Virus record (IMG/VR): IMGVR_UViG_3300009430_000001
Coordinates: 1 to 64,000 of that record
DNA: 64,000 bases
Source: a virus
Direction: 5' to 3' (one strand)
The translations under genes were made by a program, and so were the position numbers. The notes below the pieces were generated by a model. The model was not told where the DNA came from, did no database searches, and was given only the letters and a program-made list of their open reading frames with translations. Position 1 is the stretch's first letter, and every line of letters begins with the position of its first letter. Below, piece by piece: positions 55,180 to 62,748 of this stretch.

Positions 55180-55416
55180 CTAGCCGTAGTTGGCTGGGAG
55201 TTCAACGTCTTTGGCGAGGATCTCGTGGAAGAGATCGTCGGCCTGAGGTGTGAACTCAGTGCCTTCACGGCGTTGATCGAGCACTTGCTCGAAGGTGAGT
55301 GGGGAGTCGCACGGCATGAGTGGTGCCGTGCGGATGATGGGAACGTCCCACATGTCGTGGAGCGATCCCATGGAGTCCTCCATGGTGTAGGAGGACATGA
55401 AGAATTGAGCTTGCAT
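55180..55416 (-). CDS. Small hypothetical protein
   Basis: The 78-residue product is methionine-rich at the N-terminus (QAQFFMSSYTMEDSMGSLHD), then SPLTFEQVLDQRREG and an acidic helix. Flanked by hairpins on both sides. Function unknown. Confidence 0.55.
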   Translation of the reverse strand: MQAQFFMSSYTMEDSMGSLHDMWDVPIIRTAPLMPCDSPLTFEQVLDQRREGTEFTPQADDLFHEILAKDVELPANYG

Positions 55417-55443
55417 GATGCTGCGCTCGAGGGACAGTAAACA

Positions 55444-55466
55444 AAGCCCCCCGTGGAGGGGGCCTT
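55444..55466 (-). terminator. GC leader hairpin upstream of 55180-55416
   Basis: The minus strand has AAGGCCCCCTCCACGGGGGG then CTT and TGTTTACTGTCCCTC. Confidence 0.8.
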
Positions 55467-55478
55467 GTGGCGATGGAG

Positions 55479-55652
55479 CTACTCGAGCTCTGCAAGCCAC
55501 ATGGATTCCATGTGATGGCCAATGAGCATTGCCGCAGCATAGTCAGGGTCTGTGCTGGGCGGAATGTCAGTGTTGTGGCGAAGTCTTGCACGCTCGATTG
55601 CTTGATTGAGTGAGTTGATCATCCATGAGTGATCAACGAGTGAGATTGTCAT
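55479..55652 (-). CDS. 57-residue helical protein
   Basis: The product includes SLVDHSWMINSLNQAIERAR and DPDYAAAMLIGHHMESMWLA. It follows a leader hairpin by ~28 nt. Function unknown. Confidence 0.5.
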   Translation of the reverse strand: MTISLVDHSWMINSLNQAIERARLRHNTDIPPSTDPDYAAAMLIGHHMESMWLAELE

Positions 55653-55680
55653 TGCTGATGCAATTGAAGGACACTGATTA

Positions 55681-55698
55681 AAGGCCCCCGCGGAGGCC
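55681..55698 (-). terminator. Short GC leader hairpin upstream of 55479-55652
   Basis: The minus strand has GGCCTCCGCGGGGGCC then TTTAATCAGTGTCCTTC and the start. Confidence 0.6.
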
Positions 55699-56301
55699 AA
55701 TGCCGGCTCCAGAGAGGGTTTGCCGGCCAACTCCTGCGCCTGAAATTGCCTCCAGGGGGCAAAGTGTAATGACCGGGGGTAATTGTGAGACTGCTTGCTA
55801 TACTAGCCGTCGCAGTTTGATATACCCCCGGGGTGTAAGTGTGGGACTTCCGCATTGTGTCTAAGTCTAGCCAAAGCGAAAGATCCCTGTGGTACCAACG
55901 GGTCTGGGGCCTGTGGGTATAGCTGAATAGCTGGATGCATGGCTGTATGTCGACATGCGCCGCTGGTCGCGGCAGCAGTCGTATTGAATGTGGAGATGGG
56001 CTGATGGATGGGTGAGATCCCTTGCAGCGACTGGGATCTCGAGGAATATGCGCCCGGTGCCGCACCGTCTGGGCGGTATGCGGCGGGGCTTATGAAGGCT
56101 TACGTGCGTTTGCTGTAGATGTGCACAGGGGGGCACTAGCAGCCGAGGTAGCACGTGACGCTTATGAGGACGCATGCACGTGAGCTGCAGATGCACACGG
56201 GGGCATTGGCAGCTGATGATGCGCATGGAGCTGATGCAGCATTGGTATGCTGATGATTCATTTGCTTTCATGCGAGCGGAAGCGAGCATGGGGAGCAAAT
56301 G
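55699..56301. other. Region without a confident gene
   Basis: About 600 bp. It holds copy 5 of the 17-bp repeat, an extended -10-like TGCTATACT (plus strand, near 55795) and an imperfect repeat of the form GCAGATG-CACA-GGGGGCA at about 56114 and 56180. A minus-strand frame of 68 codons (55649-55855) starts at the ATG inside the 17-bp repeat and reads through the hairpin to overlap the next start; I do not consider it established. Confidence 0.5.
55850..55866 (-). repeat. 17-bp dispersed repeat, copy 5 (inverted)
   Basis: CCGCATTGTGTCTAAGT on the plus strand, the only copy in this orientation. Confidence 0.75.
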
Positions 56302-56306
56302 AAAAA

Positions 56307-56326
56307 AGAGTCCCCGTAGGGACTCT
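56307..56326 (-). terminator. Terminator after 56333-56596
   Basis: AGAGTCCC-TACG-GGGACTCT followed by TTTTT on the minus strand, 7 nt after the stop. Confidence 0.85.
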
Positions 56327-56332
56327 GGTGCA

Positions 56333-56596
56333 CTACTTGGCGTAGATGCAGACGCGGGCATTGCCCGCCTTAGATTTGATGACCTTTCCGAAGGCGTCAG
56401 GCGCCTCCTCGTCTGGCCCGAAGCCAGACAGGACGTGCACGCCGATGAGGGAAGCCAAGAACTCTTCGGCCTTGACTTCAGACCCGAGGGCCTGAGCAAG
56501 CCTGGCCTTGAACTTCTTGGTGAAGCCCAAGTTACCAAGCCAAAGTACGTCCTTGGTGTCGGTGGAGGCGTTGGCCTGAGTGGTGGCGTTAGCCAT
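56333..56596 (-). CDS. Small hypothetical protein
   Basis: The 87-residue product includes DVLWLGNLGFTKKFKARLAQ, KAEEFLASLIGVHVLSGFGP and a basic end (KVIKSKAGNARVCIYAK). Possible nucleic-acid binder. It is flanked by a leader hairpin and a strong terminator, forming its own unit. Confidence 0.6.
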   Translation of the reverse strand: MANATTQANASTDTKDVLWLGNLGFTKKFKARLAQALGSEVKAEEFLASLIGVHVLSGFGPDEEAPDAFGKVIKSKAGNARVCIYAK

Positions 56597-56627
56597 GTGT
56601 CGCTACTGCGAACTACAGCAATCAAAG

Positions 56628-56643
56628 GTCCCCGTGGAGGGAC
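56628..56643 (-). terminator. GC leader hairpin upstream of 56333-56596
   Basis: The minus strand has GTCCCTCCACGGGGAC then CTTTGATTGCTGTAGTTCG and the ATG. Confidence 0.65.
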
Positions 56644-56719
56644 ACATGATTCTGTAGTGGTATGTGTAGCTTTGGTATGTGTGTCCTGATTTAGGGGTAG
56701 GTGGGGTTTTTTATGCAGG

Positions 56720-56735
56720 GCCCCCGTTGGAGGGC
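56720..56735. other. Orphan GC hairpin
   Basis: GCCC-CCGTTGGA-GGGC, of the same family as the leader hairpins, but with no ATG or T-run behind it on the minus strand. The remaining DNA between 56644 and 56814 shows no gene. Confidence 0.45.
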
Positions 56736-56814
56736 TAGGGAGGGGCGTGTCTCGATTATGTTTTTAACGATTTTCCGCGCGCGTATAGCGGCTAGTTGGC
56801 TTGTACTAGCTGTG

Positions 56815-56822
56815 TACCCTGA
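56815..56822 (+). promoter_or_regulatory. TACCCTGR start-proximal element
   Basis: TACCCTGA, 26 nt before the ATG at 56841. It opens the second late region. Confidence 0.6.
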
Positions 56823-56840
56823 GGCGGTCGCATGCTGCTG

Positions 56841-56969
56841 ATGGCAAAGTCACCAACGATCGCCGGCAAGATCGTCATCGTCTCGAAGCCGAAGAAGACC
56901 ACGCAGGGCCAGGGCCAGCACAGCCGGCCGCGGAACGGGCGGAAGAAAATGCGGGGGCAGGGGCGGTGA
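56841..56969 (+). CDS. 42-residue basic protein
   Basis: The product reads AKSPTIAGKIVIVSKPKKTT then GQGQHSRPRNGRKKMRGQGR. Very basic, possibly DNA-packaging or virion-associated. The ATG at 56841 fits the upstream element (an in-frame ATG at 56832 is too close). The stop overlaps the next GTG (GTGA). Confidence 0.5.
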   Translation: MAKSPTIAGKIVIVSKPKKTTQGQGQHSRPRNGRKKMRGQGR

Positions 56970-57688
56970 AGCCGCGCTATCAAGCCATTCATTTGCCACC
57001 TGGGCGCCCAAAAGAGCGCAATGAGGCCTGGCGGGTAATGGAGACCCTCGGCTCGATGGAAGCGTGGGGAAAAGACGATCCAAGAACTGATCGCATCTTC
57101 ACGCTTCTTGGTCATGGCGGTGAGCTCAATGAAGATCGCCTCCTTGACCCAACTCATGCGCCGCGGCTTGAGGTGCAGGATCTCGAGCTTCTGGCTGATG
57201 CGCATGATGAGATTGTTCGCGCAGACCCTGCATTACGCGAGGAGATGGAGTTCATCCCTCGGATTCTTGCCAGAGCCACAGAGCCTCGCGATCTACCCTC
57301 TTCATCAAGTGACGAGGCGCAGCCGGGCAACATGAGGCAGTGGAAGCGAAGCGGCAAGCAGCCTTCATGGGCGGCCGGTGTCGCGGATGACGTCCTCGGC
57401 GGGGAGGCGCCGCCAGCGCCAGACAAGGAGGTCACGCCGCCCGATCCTCAGGTGCGGCAGCCGGCCGAGCGGAGCAACCCCACCGGGCAGGAGACGCCGC
57501 AGACGAACCTGAAGACGAAGAAGGATGCCGAGGAGGCCTGGGACTGGGGTCGATTCGCCGGGGATGCCCTGCCCTGGCTTGCGGCCGCAGGTGGCGGCGC
57601 CGTGGGTGGCGCAGCGCTCATGCACTTGCTCTCGAGGCCGGCTGTCGCGGCTCCGGCCATTGCTCAACCTGGAGCGGAGAACTACTGA
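56966..57688 (+). CDS. Virion-type protein with C-terminal membrane segment
   Basis: The product is 240 residues from a GTG in a GTGA overlap. The N-terminal half is acidic and helical (LEVQDLELLADAHDEIVRAD), the middle is a Pro/Gln/Thr-rich linker, and the end is a hydrophobic Gly/Ala segment (PWLAAAGGGAVGGAALMHLL). Probably a structural or ejected protein; see the similar style of 49853-51031. Confidence 0.6.
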   Translation: MKPRYQAIHLPPGRPKERNEAWRVMETLGSMEAWGKDDPRTDRIFTLLGHGGELNEDRLLDPTHAPRLEVQDLELLADAHDEIVRADPALREEMEFIPRILARATEPRDLPSSSSDEAQPGNMRQWKRSGKQPSWAAGVADDVLGGEAPPAPDKEVTPPDPQVRQPAERSNPTGQETPQTNLKTKKDAEEAWDWGRFAGDALPWLAAAGGGAVGGAALMHLLSRPAVAAPAIAQPGAENY

Positions 57689-57918
57689 TGCCGATCACAC
57701 GATTTGCTGGAGAGAAGCTTCGGAGCAAGGTCGAGAACGGCCCGTCTGACATCACGAATCCAATGGAGCCACTGCGGGAGAGGATTCTCAATGCGGCTGC
57801 TCTCTTGACTTCCTTGGGTGAGAGGAATCCCGTTGGAGCCGTTTGGGCTGGCATTAACGCTGGAAAAGCGGGTGCTGTCACGCTCGATGACGCTCGCAGA
57901 AACGGCTGGATGCAGTGA
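57688..57918 (+). CDS. Small virion-type protein (TRFAG opening)
   Basis: The 76-residue product opens PITRFAGEKLRSKVENG, like VTRLAGKALRG at 62748. A helical middle and short basic end follow. The start overlaps the upstream stop. Function unknown. Confidence 0.6.
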   Translation: MPITRFAGEKLRSKVENGPSDITNPMEPLRERILNAAALLTSLGERNPVGAVWAGINAGKAGAVTLDDARRNGWMQ

Positions 57919-57926
57919 TTTTCCAC

Positions 57927-57943
57927 ACTTAGACACAACGCGG
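57927..57943 (+). repeat. 17-bp dispersed repeat, copy 6
   Basis: ACTTAGACACAACGCGG, between the stop at 57918 and the ATG at 57948. It leaves only 4 nt before the start. Confidence 0.75.
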
Positions 57944-57947
57944 AACC

Positions 57948-58202
57948 ATGGCACTTCGAAAAGCGGGCGACAAGCTGCGAGAGCACGCTGAAAAGAGCAA
58001 AAAGCCGGTTGTGCCCAAAGATGCACCGATGACGCATGGCGGCAAAGGCGGGACGAAGGGCACGTTCACGGCTGCTGCATCACGTCACGACATGGGCGTG
58101 CAGGAGTTTGCGAGCCAAGTCAAAGCACATCCGGAAAATTACAGCCCGGCGATGCGCAAAAAGGCGAATTTCGCCGCAAATGCCGCAAAATGGAAGCATT
58201 GA
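57948..58202 (+). CDS. Small basic conserved-looking phage protein
   Basis: The 84-residue Lys/Ala-rich product includes HGGKGGTKGTFTAAASRHDM and QEFASQVKAHPENYSPAMRK, then ANFAANAAKWKH. The pattern of a FA/V-A-P-x-x-Y-S-x-x-x-R/K-x-x-A core and a closing AAKW recurs in phage structural-region genes. Function unknown. Confidence 0.6.
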   Translation: MALRKAGDKLREHAEKSKKPVVPKDAPMTHGGKGGTKGTFTAAASRHDMGVQEFASQVKAHPENYSPAMRKKANFAANAAKWKH

Positions 58203-58220
58203 TCGCCTGAATTCAGCGCC

Positions 58221-58228
58221 TACCCTGG
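58221..58228 (+). promoter_or_regulatory. TACCCTGR start-proximal element
   Basis: TACCCTGG, 29 nt before the GTG at 58250. It marks this GTG as the start rather than the abortive ATG at 58237, which stops after three codons. Confidence 0.6.
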
Positions 58229-58249
58229 TCGTAGGCATGGATTCCTAGC

Positions 58250-61200
58250 GTGGTTGTACTTGCTCCCACTGATTTCGTCGCATTTTCGCAGGCGATTGGC
58301 ACTGATTACGCCGCCAGTGATGAGGAAAAGGCCCGCATCGCGCCGATCGTGGCGCAATGGAAGGCCGAAGTGGCGTCTCAGCAGCGCGAGGACCGCGGGC
58401 CCAACGCTCTCGGCGGCGTCCTGGCCGGCGCGGGGATCCTCGGGGCCGGTCTTGGTGGGGCCTGGCTGGCGCGCCAGCTCAAGAAGCAGGGCGTCAGGCC
58501 CGAGATCGCCGAGCAGACCGCGGCTGCGGTGGCCGCCAAGGGCTCGCCCCCCCCGGCATCGGGCGGTGCGCCACCGGCTTCGGTTGTGGCGTCACCTGCG
58601 ACGCGGGGCCTGGATCGGGTTACCCGGCAAGGCGGCGGGATCTCCCGGGCGCGCGGCGAGTACGACCCCGCCAGCTTGATCCAAAATCCAAAGCTGGGTC
58701 CGCAGATCATGCAGGCCGACACGCCAGAGAAGCGATCGGCACTCGTTCAGGACCTGGCCGCCGCTGGTGACTCCCGGGCCGAGCGTGTTCAACGTTTGCT
58801 CGAGGTTGGCGAGCAGGATTGGCCGACTGAAACGGCTGGGGTGGGCCGGGAGTCGGGCCAGCCTTTCGAGGTCACCTACCAGTCGGCGGCTGGAGCGCTC
58901 GCCGGGATCGGCGGTCGGCAGCGTTACGGCAGCACCACCTATGGTGAGACCGAGGCCGATGCTATGGCTGCGGGCTTCAATGCGCCTACATTGGGTCAGA
59001 CGCGGCGCACCGGTGCTGGCATGTATCAGCCTGGGTATTACGAGCCAGAGGAGCAGTACGGGGCGAACATCGAGCTTTCAAATGGCAAGCTCTTAATGCG
59101 CAGTAACGGCAAGGGAGGCCAGACGCCGGTGCGCTTTGGAGAGCAAAATGCTGCTTTGAACTTTTACAAGGCCGAGAAGCGGCCAATTGCGAAAAGTGAT
59201 CTTGTCGCGGCCGAAGATCCGGAGCGCGACGAAAAGGTTCGTGGTTATATTGATCGTGAAGATGCGACTACTGCAGGAATGATTGAGTCGCTGCCAGCGA
59301 CATCGAAGCAGTGGCCTCGTACTGGCTATGTGGATACATCTGCGGCTCGCATTCCAATTACGCCGCCTGAGCGCGTTCTCAATGTTGATGCGCTGGGCTT
59401 GGCCGGTGAACTTCCTATTGATCAAATGTCAATGTATGATATTTACGAACATCAGGCAAATCCCTCGCTTGCAAATCCTTCGTTGACGCAGGGGCAAAAG
59501 TATTTGGTTTTGAAGCCGGAATGGCAAAGTAGGATCGACGCATTGGCAGATAATCTCGAGCCTGGTCGGCCGTATCCGTATAAGTTCAATCAGCCTGAGG
59601 AGCCATGGTCATATCAGGCAAATAAGGGCTACACGATTGGCAGTGAGGCTGTTCCAGGTGGCAAGGGCGCGCGTCGTCAGGTCTTTCGTAGAGAGACTTA
59701 CACGGAGTACGATCCCAATTTGGTTCGCGAGATTCCGATTTATGATAAAGAGGGTAATATCACTCGCATGGAGCGTGTTGTCGGCGGTTTTGGTCCAACG
59801 AGGGAGACGGTTGCTGATCGCGATATTGAATTGCCAACTCTCGAAAGAGTTCCGATTGATGCAAGCGCCTATCGCGGCAAGACGTCGCTTGAGACGGCTG
59901 GAGCCGAGGGAGAGCCGGTGGATTACAGCATTAATCGGTGGCAGGATCGCATTGTTCCGCGCGATGACGATTTTACGTCTTCGTTGCTTGATTATGCCGC
60001 CAAAGCGCATCGGCATGTTCAGGCCCTTCGCGCACAGGCCCAGGTCCTTGAATTTTCCGACCCTAGAGGGGCAAAGCAGCTTTTAAGGGAAGCTGGCGTC
60101 GCGGAACAGGCGGTGATCACTGTTCAGCGCAAGATAGAGGATCTACGCTATCAGACAGCCGAACAGGAGGGTCGAATTAAATCGGTCAACGCGAGTTTCG
60201 CGCAGGGTCCTTACATTCTCAAGGAGTTTGGCGAATCTGGCATGCGTGCTGGCGCACGCTTGAGAGTTGCTGCCAAGGATCACTTGTCGCGCACGGGAAA
60301 GCCGTTGACGCAGCGGCAAGAGATGGATCTGGCCACTGATCTGGCGGTGCAGCACAACACGGATCTTTTCACGGTGTTGCGTGCTTCTCGTCTTGGCACC
60401 GTGACGCAACCGGAACGCTTGGATGCTGGTGGCGGAAGACTGACAGATCCTCAGGAGCGTCAGCGCGGTGGCGATGTCGTGGGCCTTCGCCAGTTCAAAG
60501 AGTCTGGTGCTATTGTTGGAACCGCTAAGCCGATTGGCGGTAAAGAGCCAGATTTTCTTGAGCGCGTGTATGAAGTGCTCGAGCTGCAACCGCGGCTTGG
60601 CCGTTCCGCTGAGCGCAATGCGGCGTTGGAGGGCAAGGCAAGGGAGTTGGCTGACTCCTTTCAGAACCAGATTCCGGAGCTCGGTAAACTGCTCAAGCTT
60701 GGTGGTGTTTCTGAGCAGGAAAAGGTTAGCCTTGTCTTTGAGGCGATTTCGATGGCTGCCAAAGACTATCACAAGGCGATCAAGGTATTTCCGGAGCTTG
60801 GCGCAAAGGCCTATGCGGGCGGGCCTGGCACGCACTTCTTTGAGGCTTTCATGAAGACCTACGTGCGCAAGGCTGCAAATTTGATGGGTATTGAGTTATC
60901 CGGTGGCCAGGGCACACAGGCATCATTGATGACGCTTGCCGCCGGCACCAGTGAACGCTTGATTAACAAGGCGCGTCGCGAGGGGGTTTCGCCTCGTGTT
61001 GTGTTAGATGAGGTGATTGCTGGCGCTGAATCGCCGGCCGAGGCTTTCGAGCGTCTCGATGCGCGTATCAGCAATGTGCAGAAGACGGAAGCGGCGGATG
61101 ACCCGAATACCAATGGATCGTTGCTGGCTGAAAAGCTTTGGCAGTTGCCAAGCAGTGAGATTGGTGATACTGCTGCGGGCCAGTTGAAGCAGCGCCTGGC

Positions 61201-62392
61201 GGCACGCTCTTCCGGCACCGGAGGTCGCTTGGGGCCCAGCCGTTTTCCCGTGGCGATCAAGCTGGCGACCACGTTGCCAGATGAAAGCATGTTCCCGGGC
61301 CGTCGGTCTTCTCAGGAGGTGGATGCGGTGCGTCGTCAGGGGATCACGGGAACTTATAGATCATCGCAGGATGATTCCGTGATCGCCGAGGGAACATTCA
61401 AGCGGAATAAGCAGGAGACGTTGCTGGATCGCGCTCGTGACCCTGAAGCACGTCGCTTTGGCTCCAATGCAGAATTGAACTCAGAGTTCAAGGCGCTGGA
61501 GACTGAAAAACAGTTGCTGCTCAAAAAAGACAAGGAATCGCCTCGCTTGAAGGAGATTGGCGATTTGCAGCAGGGTTTGATTGATGAACAGCGTGAGATT
61601 GACGAGCATCGCTTTGTGATTGAGCAAGCAATTGGCCGCTTCAATACGGAGTCGATGTCAAGCGGTCGTGTTGTGGGTCCTGGGCATGTCATCATCAACT
61701 CTGGCGTTGGGGTTCGCATTGAGCCGGATCTGCGTGCAGCGCCACGCTCGATGGAGGCGCAACCGCAAAGGGGGGAGATCAGTGATTCGGCCGAGACAGC
61801 TGAAGATGCGCTGGATATGCGTGACGTGGCCGCAGATCGCGATGTGGCTCGTGATTATTTGGCGGACGCTCTTTCGAGAGGCGTGGATGTTGACGTTGAG
61901 GTCCTTGGTGAGGGTGCCGAGCGGGATGCTGATGCGCTGAGCGCTCCGCGCCGCCCGGAGGTGACACTGACAGATGCAGAGGTGCGTGATATTCAGGCTC
62001 GTGGAGGGCAAGGCATTGCGCCTCGTCAGCGAGAAGGCGAGCCGATGCGAATCGACGAGCGACAGGTGGCTCATGTTCTTGACCTTGTCCGTAGGGCGAA
62101 ACCTACCCTGATCAGAGCGAGGAAGTCGTCCGTGCCGGAGATCGCACCGCAAGAGCGAGAGCGCGCTGAGTTTGGCCGCAAGGTTGACTTTTTCATCAAC
62201 AATCCGCAGAGCAAGCAGATCGGCTACAAGGACCTCGAGAGTGGCGCCTTCCGTCCGATGGCGCCGCTTTCGGATGCGGCAATCCGGGCCAGCATGGCGG
62301 CGGAGGGCTCCAGGCGCGCCAGGCGAGAGGAGCTCATTCAGCAGGTGCTCAGTGACGTGGCCCTGCGTCGTCGCATGGGGGTTCGGGGCTGA
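58250..62392 (+). CDS. Giant virion protein (1380 residues), probably internal/ejected
   Basis: The N-terminal ~80 residues include a hydrophobic Gly/Ala segment (residues ~53-73, GGVLAGAGILGAGLGGAWLA). A long polar, largely helical body with acidic coiled-coil stretches near residues 1070-1130 follows (LLKKDKESPRLKEIGDLQQG). Large Gly/Ala-membrane-segment proteins in phage late regions are often internal virion proteins that form the ejection channel; that role is inferred. No peptidase or transglycosylase motif was recognised by eye. An internal TACCCTGA element (62104) precedes an in-frame GTG at 62132. Confidence 0.75.
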   Translation: MVVLAPTDFVAFSQAIGTDYAASDEEKARIAPIVAQWKAEVASQQREDRGPNALGGVLAGAGILGAGLGGAWLARQLKKQGVRPEIAEQTAAAVAAKGSPPPASGGAPPASVVASPATRGLDRVTRQGGGISRARGEYDPASLIQNPKLGPQIMQADTPEKRSALVQDLAAAGDSRAERVQRLLEVGEQDWPTETAGVGRESGQPFEVTYQSAAGALAGIGGRQRYGSTTYGETEADAMAAGFNAPTLGQTRRTGAGMYQPGYYEPEEQYGANIELSNGKLLMRSNGKGGQTPVRFGEQNAALNFYKAEKRPIAKSDLVAAEDPERDEKVRGYIDREDATTAGMIESLPATSKQWPRTGYVDTSAARIPITPPERVLNVDALGLAGELPIDQMSMYDIYEHQANPSLANPSLTQGQKYLVLKPEWQSRIDALADNLEPGRPYPYKFNQPEEPWSYQANKGYTIGSEAVPGGKGARRQVFRRETYTEYDPNLVREIPIYDKEGNITRMERVVGGFGPTRETVADRDIELPTLERVPIDASAYRGKTSLETAGAEGEPVDYSINRWQDRIVPRDDDFTSSLLDYAAKAHRHVQALRAQAQVLEFSDPRGAKQLLREAGVAEQAVITVQRKIEDLRYQTAEQEGRIKSVNASFAQGPYILKEFGESGMRAGARLRVAAKDHLSRTGKPLTQRQEMDLATDLAVQHNTDLFTVLRASRLGTVTQPERLDAGGGRLTDPQERQRGGDVVGLRQFKESGAIVGTAKPIGGKEPDFLERVYEVLELQPRLGRSAERNAALEGKARELADSFQNQIPELGKLLKLGGVSEQEKVSLVFEAISMAAKDYHKAIKVFPELGAKAYAGGPGTHFFEAFMKTYVRKAANLMGIELSGGQGTQASLMTLAAGTSERLINKARREGVSPRVVLDEVIAGAESPAEAFERLDARISNVQKTEAADDPNTNGSLLAEKLWQLPSSEIGDTAAGQLKQRLAARSSGTGGRLGPSRFPVAIKLATTLPDESMFPGRRSSQEVDAVRRQGITGTYRSSQDDSVIAEGTFKRNKQETLLDRARDPEARRFGSNAELNSEFKALETEKQLLLKKDKESPRLKEIGDLQQGLIDEQREIDEHRFVIEQAIGRFNTESMSSGRVVGPGHVIINSGVGVRIEPDLRAAPRSMEAQPQRGEISDSAETAEDALDMRDVAADRDVARDYLADALSRGVDVDVEVLGEGAERDADALSAPRRPEVTLTDAEVRDIQARGGQGIAPRQREGEPMRIDERQVAHVLDLVRRAKPTLIRARKSSVPEIAPQERERAEFGRKVDFFINNPQSKQIGYKDLESGAFRPMAPLSDAAIRASMAAEGSRRARREELIQQVLSDVALRRRMGVRG
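62104..62111 (+). promoter_or_regulatory. Internal TACCCTGR element
   Basis: TACCCTGA inside the 1380-codon gene, 28 nt before an in-frame GTG at 62132. It could yield an 86-residue C-terminal protein. Confidence 0.35.
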
Positions 62393-62748
62393 TGGCATTT
62401 CGCAACCAGGCTCTGCCAGCCCAGATCCGCTCCGGGAACGACAGCCGCCTCAGGCAGCTGGGCCAGCCGCCTGCCGGGTTCAGCCAGGGCGCCGCGGCCC
62501 GGGCGAAGGTGGCCGCCGGCAAGTTCAGCGAGGGGGATCCCGGGGCCGATGCCGCTGCGCCGTGGTTCGTCGGCATGCAGCCGTTCAGCCAGATCCGGGC
62601 GGCGAACCAGAACGTGTTCAATGACTGGGACGATCGATTCACCAACGCCACCGACATCGGCTTCCGGTTCCGGCCGCCACCGCCTGAACCCGAGCCGGCA
62701 CCGGTCGAGGGCGGCTCGAGCTCTGGTGGCGAGGAGGTGAAGGGCTGA
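62392..62748 (+). CDS. Small virion-type protein
   Basis: The 118-residue product overlaps the giant gene (TGATG). It includes RQLGQPPAGFSQGAAARAKV and a central FVGMQPFSQIRAANQNVFND, then a proline/glutamate-rich tail. Probably a structural accessory. Confidence 0.6.
   Translation: MAFRNQALPAQIRSGNDSRLRQLGQPPAGFSQGAAARAKVAAGKFSEGDPGADAAAPWFVGMQPFSQIRAANQNVFNDWDDRFTNATDIGFRFRPPPPEPEPAPVEGGSSSGGEEVKG

Noticed and set aside
55649-55855. A 68-codon minus frame starting at the ATG in the 17-bp repeat
   Set aside because: It reads through the leader hairpin, and other repeat copies either lack the ATG or lead to no frame.
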